64,000 bases of DNA, taken from assembly GCA_015472025.1 (NCBI GenBank), contig BNHL01000001.1, forward strand, positions 3,398,001-3,462,000. The letters are read 5' to 3'. The notes under the pieces were generated by a model. That model ran no database searches, was not told the origin of the DNA, and saw only the letters and a list, made by a program, of their open reading frames with translations. The stretch's first letter is position 1. Every line of letters starts with the position of its first letter. Of this stretch, positions 42,133 through 49,799 are shown in pieces. The position numbers and the translations under genes are program-made. Source of the DNA: Cytophagales bacterium WSM2-2 (GTDB lineage: Bacteria; Bacteroidota; Bacteroidia; Cytophagales; Cyclobacteriaceae).

Positions 42133-42201
42133 TTGACAATGCAAAAGTGCAGTAACGCTGATCATAGGAAAATGGACAATGACCGCCAAGTGGTGGACAA
42201 T
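42133..42201. promoter_or_regulatory. Direct repeats of an 8-base motif, possible AraC sites
   Basis: TGGACAAT occurs at 42173-42180 and again at 42194-42201, exactly 21 bases apart (two helical turns), and a variant TTGACAAT is at 42133-42140. The repeats lie upstream of the decarboxylase remnant at the head of a minus-strand unit that includes an AraC gene. Directly repeated half-sites with this spacing are typical for AraC dimers. The sites may control the unit, but binding is not shown. Confidence 0.5.
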
Positions 42202-42230
42202 TTTCCCTTGCCAAAAAAATGTGTTGTTAT

Positions 42231-42881
42231 TTATTTGGTCCAGCCACTCTCACCGAGCAGGGGGACAAAAGAAAAATTGGAGAATTCCTCTTTCTGAAAT
42301 TTGCCATTTCGCTTGGTGAACTTCACCATCTTTTGCGTTTCGCGGTTTCCGACCGGAATAATCATGATTCCACCTTCGCTCAATTGATCGAGCAGTGCTT
42401 GCGGAACCACCGGAGCCCCGGCGGTGACAATAATCTTGTCGAAGGGCGCTTTGGAGGGCAGGCCCATTGACCCATCTCCGAAAAAGAAAAAAGGATTATA
42501 GCCCAAACCTGGGAGGAAGCCTTTTGTTATGTCGTAGAGCTTCTTATTGAATTCGATGGTGTACACTTTAGCCCCGATCTCCAGCAGAATAGCTGCCTGG
42601 TAACCCGATCCTGTACCGACCTCCAGGATCTTTTGACCCGGTTTTATCTCCAGTTTTTCGCTCTGAAAGGCTACGGTATAAGGTTGGGAGATGGTCTGGC
42701 CTTCCCCGATTGGAAAAGCCTTGTCTTCATAGGCGTGAGGGAGCAAAGCATCCTCAAAAAAAACGTGCCTGGGCACCTTTCCGATGGCTGCCAAAACGGC
42801 CTCATCTTTTATGCCTTTTAGGCGCAATTTTTTGACCAAATTATTGCGCAACCCGCGCTGCTTATAATTGTCTTCTAACAT
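42231..42881 (-). CDS. pcm: Protein-L-isoaspartate O-methyltransferase
   Basis: The 216-residue protein has the PIMT core: 'RHVFFEDALLPHAYEDKAFPIGEGQTISQPY' in parts, the SAM loop 'ILEVGTGSGYQAAILLEIGA', and 'IIVTAGAPVVPQALLDQL' then 'LVIPVG'-like 'MIIPVGNRETQKMV'. It methylates isoaspartyl residues in damaged proteins so that they can revert to aspartyl. It is cytosolic, of normal length. A nine-pair inverted repeat ends three bases before its ATG (42884-42917). Confidence 0.95.
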   Translation of the reverse strand: MLEDNYKQRGLRNNLVKKLRLKGIKDEAVLAAIGKVPRHVFFEDALLPHAYEDKAFPIGEGQTISQPYTVAFQSEKLEIKPGQKILEVGTGSGYQAAILLEIGAKVYTIEFNKKLYDITKGFLPGLGYNPFFFFGDGSMGLPSKAPFDKIIVTAGAPVVPQALLDQLSEGGIMIIPVGNRETQKMVKFTKRNGKFQKEEFSNFSFVPLLGESGWTK

Positions 42882-42883
42882 CT

Positions 42884-42917
42884 AAAATGCCTATTTCTGC
42901 TTAAAAAAAGGCATTTT
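42884..42917 (-). promoter_or_regulatory. Inverted repeat directly before the pcm start codon
   Basis: AAAATGCCT (42884-42892) and AGGCATTTT (42909-42917) form a nine-pair stem. In the transcript the hairpin would end two bases before the ATG at 42881, where it could hide the ribosome landing site. It may instead be an operator, or the end of an upstream transcript. Confidence 0.4.
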
Positions 42918-43095
42918 CTGCCTGAAAATAAAGTTTTATTGAATTCTTAGGAAAATTGATTCCTATCCTTCTACTTTGGGGTTCTCTAATGCACGGTAAA
43001 CCTATTTTGCCATAGCGTTAAAACTGTGCAACCTGACCCAAGCAGTAGGAGTGGTAAACCCACCCACTACTGTAGGGGCAGGTGAATTAAAATCT

Positions 43096-44052
43096 CTACT
43101 TTTTACGACTAATTGCCTTCTTAACAGCCTCTATTATATTGTCTGCACCCAGGCCATATTTTTTGAGCAGCTGAGTAGGTGTTCCACTCTCTCCAAAGCT
43201 GTCATTTACGGCTACCATTTCTAAAGGAAGAGGTATTTGACGGGCCAATACCTGGGCAATGCTGTCTCCGAGACCTCCATTGATCTGGTGCTCTTCACAA
43301 GTCACGGCACATTTTGTTTTCTGAACCGACTCAAGCACTGCGGCAACGTCAAGCGGTTTAATCGTATGAATGTTGATCACTTCAGCACTGATCCCTTGCT
43401 CCGCTAATTTCTCTTCGGCTTCGATTGCTGTCCATACCAGGTGGCCGCACGCAAAAATGGTTACATCTTTTCCCTCAATCATCTTATCGGCTTTGCCAAT
43501 GGTGAAGGGACGATCAGGTGCTGTGAAGATTGGCCAACTTGGACGGCCAAATCTCAGGTAGGCAGGACCGATATGTTTTCCTAATGCGATGGTTGCAGCT
43601 TTAGTTTGATTGAAATCGCAGGGCACGATTACTGTCATGCCAGGCAACATTCTCATCATTCCGATGTCTTCCAGGATTTGGTGTGTGGCTCCGTCTTCAC
43701 CCAGTGTAACACCCGCGTGTGAAGCACAGATTTTTACATTCTTTCCTGAGTAGGCAATCGACTGACGGATCTGGTCGTAGACACGACCAGTTGAAAAATT
43801 GGCAAACGTACCCGTGAAAGGAATTTTTCCTCCGATGGTCATGCCGGCGGCAAGGCCCATCATGTTGGCCTCAGCGATACCGGTTTGAAAAAACCTCTCT
43901 GGAAAATCCTTTTTGAAGGCATCCATTTTTAATGAACCGGTAAGATCAGCGCACAAGGCAACTACGTTTGAGTTTTGCTTACCCAGTTCGTGAAGCCCTA
44001 CGCCAAATCCGGAGCGAGTATCTTTTTTTTCGGTGAAAGTAAATTTCGTCAT
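43096..44052 (-). CDS. Transketolase, C-terminal subunit
   Basis: The 318-residue protein covers the Pyr and C-terminal domains of transketolase: 'FQTGIAEANMMGLAAGMTIG' includes the catalytic Glu that activates thiamine diphosphate, 'ASHAGVTLGEDGATHQ' and 'VIVPCDFNQTK' follow, and the C-terminal domain has 'NGGLGDSIAQVLA'. It works with the N-terminal subunit encoded at 44239-45090 in the pentose phosphate pathway. Split transketolases are known in archaea and in many bacteria. A 186-base gap with a small plus-strand ORF separates the two genes. Confidence 0.93.
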   Translation of the reverse strand: MTKFTFTEKKDTRSGFGVGLHELGKQNSNVVALCADLTGSLKMDAFKKDFPERFFQTGIAEANMMGLAAGMTIGGKIPFTGTFANFSTGRVYDQIRQSIAYSGKNVKICASHAGVTLGEDGATHQILEDIGMMRMLPGMTVIVPCDFNQTKAATIALGKHIGPAYLRFGRPSWPIFTAPDRPFTIGKADKMIEGKDVTIFACGHLVWTAIEAEEKLAEQGISAEVINIHTIKPLDVAAVLESVQKTKCAVTCEEHQINGGLGDSIAQVLARQIPLPLEMVAVNDSFGESGTPTQLLKKYGLGADNIIEAVKKAISRKK

Positions 44053-44149
44053 GCCTCTTCTGTTAATGTCTTGTTAAAACTTAAAAATACCCCAATTGAC
44101 CTCGAACCGGTGGGAACTGTTGCCGTAAAACGAATTCAAAACAAAGTTC

Positions 44150-44236
44150 ATGGAAGGTTCAAAGACTGTTGACGGTAAATTGATTTTTTGGATCATTATT
44201 GCATTGCTGGTCGCGATCGTTCCCTGGTTTTTCTAA
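44150..44236 (+). CDS. Possible 28-residue membrane peptide
   Basis: The ATG at 44150 opens a 28-codon frame that ends at TAA 44234-44236. It encodes a polar start (MEGSKTVDGK) followed by one hydrophobic segment ('LIFWIIIALLVAIVPWFF') long enough for a membrane helix. It lies on the strand opposite the transketolase genes and ends two bases before the 3' end of the N-terminal subunit gene. The composition is very unlike chance DNA, but no promoter is evident and it is short. It is too small for usual gene finders. Confidence 0.4.
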   Translation: MEGSKTVDGKLIFWIIIALLVAIVPWFF

Positions 44237-44238
44237 AC

Positions 44239-45090
44239 TCAATAATCTCCGATTGTTTCTTCGAGTTGAGCGAGTGCTTTTTGCAACTCTTCATCATTAG
44301 GCGCTACTCCGTGCCACTTGTGTGATCCCATCATATAATCAACGCCAAAACCCATCACGGTTTTCATCAAATTCATAACGGGTTTCCCTTTTCCAGCTTG
44401 TGATTTCGCCTTTTCAATACCCGCGATCACATCCTCCATTTTATTGCCGTCAAATTCGTTCACGATCCATCCGAAAGATTCCCACTTGGCTTTCAGGTCC
44501 AGGAGGGAAAGAATTTTGTCGACCGGCCCATCGATCTGCTGCCCGTTGTAATCAATGGTTGCTATTACGTTGTCCATTTTGTTATGGGCGGCATACATGG
44601 CGGCTTCCCATACTTGTCCTTCCTGCTGTTCGCCATCACCCATCAGCACAAAGACCAACTGGTTGTCTTTGTTTAATTTTTTTGCTTGAGCTGCTCCGAG
44701 AGCAACCGATAGTCCCTGACCGAGAGATCCTGATGCAATTCGAATTCCTGGCAAATGTTCGTGAGTAGCGGGGTGTCCCTGCAGCCGTGAATTGATTTGC
44801 CTGAACGTGGCAAGTTCTTTCACATCAAAATAACCAGACCGGGCTAATGTTGAATACCATACCGGTGAAATATGGCCATTGGACAAGAAAAATAAATCTT
44901 CACCCATTCCGTTCATATTGAATTTCGGGTCGTGCTTCAAGAAGTGGAAGTAGAGTGCCACAAAGAAATCTGTACAGCCCAGCGATCCACCCGGGTGGCC
45001 GCTTTGGCACGCATGCACCATGCGAACGATGTCTCTGCGAATTTGTGTAGCTAATTTCTTGAGTTGAGCGAGGTCAGGTTGAACCGGCAT
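44239..45090 (-). CDS. Transketolase, N-terminal subunit
   Basis: The 283-residue protein is the thiamine-diphosphate (PP) domain of transketolase: 'QSGHPGGSLGCTDFFVALYF' (substrate and cofactor His), 'SNGHISPVWYSTLARSGYF', 'GSLGQGLSVALGAA' and the ThDP motif 'GDGEQQEGQVWEAAMYA' ending in 'IATIDYNGQQIDG'. It forms the active enzyme with the C-terminal subunit (43096-44052). It is the upstream gene of the pair, so translation order matches domain order. Confidence 0.95.
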   Translation of the reverse strand: MPVQPDLAQLKKLATQIRRDIVRMVHACQSGHPGGSLGCTDFFVALYFHFLKHDPKFNMNGMGEDLFFLSNGHISPVWYSTLARSGYFDVKELATFRQINSRLQGHPATHEHLPGIRIASGSLGQGLSVALGAAQAKKLNKDNQLVFVLMGDGEQQEGQVWEAAMYAAHNKMDNVIATIDYNGQQIDGPVDKILSLLDLKAKWESFGWIVNEFDGNKMEDVIAGIEKAKSQAGKGKPVMNLMKTVMGFGVDYMMGSHKWHGVAPNDEELQKALAQLEETIGDY

Positions 45091-45137
45091 GATCTAAGTT
45101 TGGGGCGAAGATATAAACTTAGATCATTGTTGCGCCA

Positions 45138-45722
45138 CTACTTTTTCTTTTTCGTTGATTTTTTCGAGGCTGCTTTTTTCGAAACCTTCTTCACGGATTT
45201 CTTCACTGCTTTCACGGCCTTCTTGGCTGGCTTTGCTTTGGCTGCTTTTTTAACAGGTTTTGCAACAGATGCCTCGCCCAAAATCTGAGCGGTGTGGTTC
45301 GCGGTATCTACTTTGCCAATAATGTCCGCGATTTTTCCTGTTTCGTCTATGATAAAAGTGACGCGGGCAGTGCCCATGTATTTGCGGCCATACATTGATT
45401 TTTCGATCCAAGTGCCATACTTATTATGGACGGAAAGGTCGGTGTCGGCTAGCAGGCGGAAGGGGAGACTTTCTTTTTCAATGAATTTGCGATGCATCTT
45501 TTCATTGTCACGGCTTACGCCAAGCACTTCATATCCTTGCTTCTGGAGGATTTTGTAGTTGTCTCTCAGGTTACATGCTTCAGTTGTGCAGCCCGGGGTC
45601 ATGTCTTTCGGATAGAAATACAAAACCACTTTTTTCCCCGCAAAATCGGTGAGCTTAACTTCTTTGCCATCCTGGTCTTTTGTGATGAAGTCAGGAGCTT
45701 TGTCTCCAATGCTTAGTGCCAT
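45138..45722 (-). CDS. bcp: Thioredoxin-dependent thiol peroxidase (Bcp) with histone-like tail
   Basis: The first ~153 residues are a normal BCP-type peroxiredoxin: 'KKVVLYFYPKDMTPGCTTEAC' in parts gives the peroxidatic Cys (C45) and resolving Cys (C50), and 'GVSRDNEKMHRKF' follows. It reduces H2O2 and organic peroxides using thioredoxin. Residues 155-194 are an added tail made nearly only of Lys, Ala, Val, Ser and Pro ('KAVKAVKKSVKKVSKKA'), like histone H1 or bacterial nucleoid proteins. The tail could bind DNA or RNA. It starts three bases downstream of the M23 peptidase stop, so the two genes are probably co-transcribed. Confidence 0.93.
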   Translation of the reverse strand: MALSIGDKAPDFITKDQDGKEVKLTDFAGKKVVLYFYPKDMTPGCTTEACNLRDNYKILQKQGYEVLGVSRDNEKMHRKFIEKESLPFRLLADTDLSVHNKYGTWIEKSMYGRKYMGTARVTFIIDETGKIADIIGKVDTANHTAQILGEASVAKPVKKAAKAKPAKKAVKAVKKSVKKVSKKAASKKSTKKKK

Positions 45723-45725
45723 AGG

Positions 45726-47654
45726 TTAGATCTTTTGTTTGTAGATGTTTTCGTTGCCAGCGCGATCAGTTATTTTCAGTTCAAATTCACCTTTGATCGA
45801 TTTGGTTTTATCGAAGAATTCGGATTGCAATATTCCATATTTGGCATCGTACTTCATCAGCAACCATTCGCCATCCACTTTAGCTTCGTATTTCGCGATC
45901 CCCGATAAGTTGTCACTGATACGGAAACGTGCGGTTGAGGAATTGCAAGAAATCCGGTAGATCGCGGGGGGGATGCTGTCCCTCCGTAAAACAAAATCAC
46001 CAAGCTTGGAAGTGGAGAAACTAATGTTGCCATTTTCCCATTGACCTCCGATAAACTCATTTGATCGTCCATTCCAGAGGTAAACAAAGGTCTTTGGATC
46101 GTTGATGCCTTTTTTCATTTGCTTTAAAGTCACCTCGATCGGATCGTTCAACGGCTCCGTGTCGCGACCTATTGTATAGATCTCAGTATTGTCTTTGATG
46201 CTCTTTCTGAGATTCAGAAAAAGTGTGTCGTACAACGAACGAGAATGGAACTTGATGTCGGCCCAGTCACTGTAAAAAGTGTATTCAATGGTTGAAGGAA
46301 TTCTGTCGACAATGTCAAATCGAATTGTTCCCCGGCATGTTTGGGCTGAATCCGGGATCATTTTTTTCAAATCGATCAGGTAGACCTGTTGCCCATTACT
46401 TTCGAAAGCAGGCTCCAGGGAAACGGCCGAACCTTTTTCATAGATCACGGCTTTGCTCATCGGTGCACATGCCTGTACGTGAAGTGAGAAAACATTTTCA
46501 CTTATTTCGTATTCGAACGGCTTTGTCATTGCAGCAAGGCCTCCTTCTTTTGAGGGCTTTGCAGGAATGAGTTTTACAAGCGCATGACTTTCATTTCCAT
46601 AAGTGTCTCTCAGATCAATCTGAGCATTGACCGGTTTGTCGGTTACCGTGATTTCACCGTGACCTAATTCCTTTTCATAGTATTTCAAAGGGTTGCCATC
46701 TTCAATGTACAGTTTGTTGAAGCGTACTCCCCGGGTTTTTAATACTTCAAAATTGACCAGCTTCACTATATCGTACGTGTCGAAAAAATTAATGGAGTTG
46801 ATTTTTTGAGAGAAGACTTTTTGGCTGTCCACAGACATTTCAATGTGATTAATACCACAGCGGAACTGAGACTGGTCCATACGGTCATGAGCAAGAATTT
46901 CTATTCCGATCTTTCCTTGTGCTTGTACCGGCATCGGTAAGAAATAATTGTTTCCGTTGCTGAGCGTAAAAAATTCGACCCTCCCGAACTTGCCGTTGAT
47001 GCGCGAATTGATGTCGAGTGTTTTTAATGCAATCTTAGTCACAGTGGGCGCCATTCCATCCTTAATCTCTGCAAACTTGAATTGAAGGGGATTGATTGCC
47101 TCGTTGTTGCTGTCTCTAATTTCGAAATGCAAGTGAGGCCCCTCTGATGCCCCTGTATTTCCGGACAGAGCAATGGTGTCCCCCTGATTAATGAGAAATT
47201 GATCGGGCGTTGGTTCTAAAATAAGAGCGAACGATTTCTTTTCATACTGCTTATTTAAAACGTAGTCCGCCACTTTGCCTTTGAATTTATCCAGGTGGGC
47301 ATAGACCGACATATTCCCGTCAGGGTGAGTTAGAAACAAGCAATTGCCATAGCCATGGGGGCTGACGATAATATACGATACATAACCTCGCTGTGTGGCA
47401 CGCACGGGAAATCCGATTGTATTATTAGTCCGAATGTCAAGGCCAGCATGAAAGTGAGAGGTCCGCAATTCACCCATGGAACCTGTCAGCGAATTTTGCT
47501 GGCCGGGATTGATCGGAAAAAGGTAGGGCCCGGATACTCCTGGCGGCAGTTTTTTGTCGGGGCTCAACTGGGCCTGTGCAAAAAATGATGTCAGCAGGCC
47601 GATGACGGTTAAGATTTTACTTAACCTCAAATTCAAGCAGTTTTTCGTTTTCAA
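45726..47654 (-). CDS. Exported M23 family metallopeptidase
   Basis: The 642-residue protein has a signal peptide ending near 'FFAQAQ'. The LytM/M23 domain is near the N-terminus: zinc ligands in 'SHFHAGLDIRT' (about residue 70) and 'GPHLHFEIRD' (about 165). The remaining ~450 residues are beta-rich and may form Ig-like modules. It should cut or remodel peptidoglycan peptides in the periplasm; the large C-terminal part may position it. Its start overlaps the end of the FAH gene by 38 bases; an alternative downstream start (such as a TTG seven codons in) would cut the overlap but shorten the signal region. Confidence 0.88.
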   Translation of the reverse strand: MKTKNCLNLRLSKILTVIGLLTSFFAQAQLSPDKKLPPGVSGPYLFPINPGQQNSLTGSMGELRTSHFHAGLDIRTNNTIGFPVRATQRGYVSYIIVSPHGYGNCLFLTHPDGNMSVYAHLDKFKGKVADYVLNKQYEKKSFALILEPTPDQFLINQGDTIALSGNTGASEGPHLHFEIRDSNNEAINPLQFKFAEIKDGMAPTVTKIALKTLDINSRINGKFGRVEFFTLSNGNNYFLPMPVQAQGKIGIEILAHDRMDQSQFRCGINHIEMSVDSQKVFSQKINSINFFDTYDIVKLVNFEVLKTRGVRFNKLYIEDGNPLKYYEKELGHGEITVTDKPVNAQIDLRDTYGNESHALVKLIPAKPSKEGGLAAMTKPFEYEISENVFSLHVQACAPMSKAVIYEKGSAVSLEPAFESNGQQVYLIDLKKMIPDSAQTCRGTIRFDIVDRIPSTIEYTFYSDWADIKFHSRSLYDTLFLNLRKSIKDNTEIYTIGRDTEPLNDPIEVTLKQMKKGINDPKTFVYLWNGRSNEFIGGQWENGNISFSTSKLGDFVLRRDSIPPAIYRISCNSSTARFRISDNLSGIAKYEAKVDGEWLLMKYDAKYGILQSEFFDKTKSIKGEFELKITDRAGNENIYKQKI

Positions 47655-48231
47655 TGTAACCTGTCAGTTTGTTTCCAATGCTCACGGGGCCAACTCCTTT
47701 TGGAGTGCCGGTAAAAATTAAGTCGCCTGTGCGAAGCGTAAAAAATTTGGACAAGTATGAAATAATATAGTTGAAGTTGAAAAGCATGAGGCTGGTGTTG
47801 CCCTGTTGCTTTACCACTCCGTCTATTTCGAGTTTAAAGTTAATGTCTGTGAGGTTTTTGAAATCAGCAACGGGAATGAACTTATCAGAGATGGGAGCTG
47901 AGCTGTTAAATCCTTTGGCAATATCCCAGGGTAGCCCTTTGTCTTTCGCTTTTTGTTGCAAGTCGCGTGCAGTGAAGTCAACTCCGAGTCCAATAGAGTC
48001 GAAATACTTATCTGCAAATTTCTCTTCAATATTTTTTCCTTCTTTGCTGATCTTCAAAACCAATTCAATTTCATGATGGATGTCTTTCGAGAAGTCAGGA
48101 TAATAAAACGGTGAACCGTTTTTCAGTATTGCAGTGTCTGGTTTACTGAAAATCACCGGCTCGTCGGGCCGTTCGTTGTTCAATTCTTTGATGTGCTCTG
48201 CGTAATTTCGTCCAATTGCAAAAATTCTCAT
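47617..48231 (-). CDS. Fumarylacetoacetate hydrolase family protein
   Basis: From the ATG at 48231 (six codons inside the open frame) the protein has 204 residues. 'FAIGRNYAEHIKEL' opens the FAH fold; metal ligands are in 'DIHHEIELVLKI' (Glu) and 'GVDFTARDLQ' (Asp), and 'DLIFTGTPKGVGPV' closes it. The family includes fumarylpyruvate and acylpyruvate hydrolases and decarboxylases. The short form resembles the FAHD1 type (oxaloacetate decarboxylase/acylpyruvase), so central metabolism is likely. A perfect -7 box lies upstream (48247-48254). Confidence 0.9.
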   Translation of the reverse strand: MRIFAIGRNYAEHIKELNNERPDEPVIFSKPDTAILKNGSPFYYPDFSKDIHHEIELVLKISKEGKNIEEKFADKYFDSIGLGVDFTARDLQQKAKDKGLPWDIAKGFNSSAPISDKFIPVADFKNLTDINFKLEIDGVVKQQGNTSLMLFNFNYIISYLSKFFTLRTGDLIFTGTPKGVGPVSIGNKLTGYIENEKLLEFEVK

Positions 48232-48246
48232 ACTAATTGTTTGGTA

Positions 48247-48254
48247 CAAAGGTA
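48247..48254 (-). promoter_or_regulatory. Promoter -7 box of the FAH gene
   Basis: The minus strand reads TACCTTTG at 48254-48247, a perfect TAnnTTTG. It lies 15 bases before the ATG at 48231, leaving a short leader. A -33 element at the right distance is not clear. A divergent gene starts on the other strand (ATG 48323), whose own -7 box TAGATTTG is at 48295-48302. Confidence 0.5.
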
Positions 48255-48322
48255 GAAATACATTGGCAAATTTTCATCCTCGGGCTTGGATTACTAGATT
48301 TGCGGTGTCAACGTTCTATTTT

Positions 48323-49123
48323 ATGAAATCGATAAAATCATTCGCTTTAATTACGATCATTCTATTTATCTATTCCTGTGCAACTGTCCCCGTCACAGGC
48401 AGGAGGCAATTGGACCTGGTGTCGAGTTCGGAAATCAATACGATGTCAGCGACTCAGTACCAGGATGTGATCAAGAAAGGCCCTCTGTCCACCAACGTGG
48501 AACAAACGGAGATGATCAAGCGGGTTGGTAAAAAGATTCAGGGTGCAGTTGAAAAATATATGGCAAGCAAAGGATGGAGCAGCCAACTTGAGGGTTTCAA
48601 TTGGGAGTTCAATTTGATCCAGGATGACAAGACTGTCAACGCCTGGTGTATGCCTGGCGGCAAGGTAGCTTTCTATACTGCCATACTTCCGATTTGTAAG
48701 GACGAAAATGGAATTGCCGTGGTGATGGGACACGAAGTAGCACACGCCATTGCTAACCATGGCCGCGAGCGTATGAGCCAGGGAATGATTGAGCAGTTTG
48801 GGATGAGTACCTTAGGTGCGGCAATGGGGCAAAACCCAACTGCTACAAGCCAGATTTTCATGCAGGCAGTAGGTATGGGTTCAAATATCGGAATGCTGAA
48901 GTTCTCACGTCAGCATGAATCTGAGGCTGATCACATTGGATTAATCTTCATGGCGCAGGCCGGTTATGATCCCAACCTGGCGCCTGCATTCTGGAAAAGA
49001 ATGGTTGAAATGAACAAAGGCGAGAAGCCACCGGAATTTTTGAGTACCCACCCGTCAGACGAGACTCGTATCAAGGACCTGGAAGGCTGGATGCCGGAGG
49101 CGATGGGATACTATAACAAGTAA
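48323..49123 (+). CDS. M48 family metallopeptidase lipoprotein
   Basis: The ATG at 48323 gives 266 residues. The signal ends in a lipobox-like 'FIYSC' (C about 18), followed by 'ATVPVTGRRQL', which is common for M48 lipoproteins of the LoiP/YcaL/BepA type. The zinc motif is 'VMGHEVAHAIANHGRER', and the third ligand is in 'SRQHESEADHIGL'. These enzymes degrade or help to fold outer-membrane proteins at the periplasmic side. A -7 box TAGATTTG (48295-48302) lies 20 bases before the ATG. Confidence 0.93.
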   Translation: MKSIKSFALITIILFIYSCATVPVTGRRQLDLVSSSEINTMSATQYQDVIKKGPLSTNVEQTEMIKRVGKKIQGAVEKYMASKGWSSQLEGFNWEFNLIQDDKTVNAWCMPGGKVAFYTAILPICKDENGIAVVMGHEVAHAIANHGRERMSQGMIEQFGMSTLGAAMGQNPTATSQIFMQAVGMGSNIGMLKFSRQHESEADHIGLIFMAQAGYDPNLAPAFWKRMVEMNKGEKPPEFLSTHPSDETRIKDLEGWMPEAMGYYNK

Positions 49124-49202
49124 GTTTCCAGCCGCGCCATCGGTCACCACATTTGTTTTACATCCGGCCTTTAACACTTACTTTTAGTGAGAATTGCCAC
49201 GG

Positions 49203-49706
49203 ATGAAAAAATCTTCCCTGCTACGGTCAATTTTACTTTCAGCACTCATCTTGCCTTACAGCATGAGTGTGATTGGTATATTTTCCTCTTATCTCACTTT
49301 CTATCATCGCTCTTCTTTTCAGACACAAGTAATCACTTCGAAGCAAGAGGATATTCAAGTGTTCACTTTTTCAAAATCAGAATTTGACAGTATTGTGTGG
49401 GAGGAAACAAATCGAGAGTTTGAGTTGGAGGGAAAAATGTATGATGTGGCCAGGATTGAATACAAGGACAATAAGTACTTCGTTTATTGCGAGAACGATT
49501 ATATGGAAGACTTGTTGATAAGTATGCTCAAGACTACAGGCAAGTCAAAATGTAAAATGAATCCCGCAATTCAATTTTTTGAACCAGTCGGTGAATTGAT
49601 TTGCGAAAGCTGTTTTTCAAAATCTCAGCAAGAAGAACATGTTGTTACGAATTTCTACCGCTCCCTACTTCCGGAAGCAGTAGCTCCACCTCCACGATTT
49701 ACTTAA
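49203..49706 (+). CDS. Membrane-anchored protein of unknown function next to the receptor gene
   Basis: From the ATG at 49203 the protein has 167 residues. It starts with a hydrophobic segment ('SILLSALILPYSMSVIGIF', about residues 8-26), then 'VFTFSKSEFDSIVWEETNREFELEGKMYDV' in parts, and a short motif 'FVYCENDYMEDLLISML', with Cys at about 105, 120, 137 and 140. The tail has 'APPPRF'. The pattern 'EFxxxGKMYDV...Y.C..D' looks like that of small Bacteroidetes proteins seen before outer-membrane receptor genes, but I cannot assign a function. It lies about 90 bases before the TonB-dependent receptor, on the same strand. Confidence 0.7.
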   Translation: MKKSSLLRSILLSALILPYSMSVIGIFSSYLTFYHRSSFQTQVITSKQEDIQVFTFSKSEFDSIVWEETNREFELEGKMYDVARIEYKDNKYFVYCENDYMEDLLISMLKTTGKSKCKMNPAIQFFEPVGELICESCFSKSQQEEHVVTNFYRSLLPEAVAPPPRFT

Positions 49707-49799
49707 GACTCATTTTGATTCACCTGAATCACCAACATAATCATGCTGGTATTATTTACCATGCATGAAATTTCTTTTATCATTCTTAAGGTTATAAAA

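Noticed and set aside
42002..42214. 70-residue frame as an intact small gene
   Set aside because: Its C-terminal half is the N-terminus of an AhpD-like protein cut by a stop, and the matching C-terminus lies in another frame; better read as a pseudogene starting at 42106.
43042..43072. Imperfect inverted repeat CAGTAG/CTACTG downstream of the transketolase genes
   Set aside because: The stem has a mismatched centre and no T-run on the minus strand, so a terminator call is not supported.
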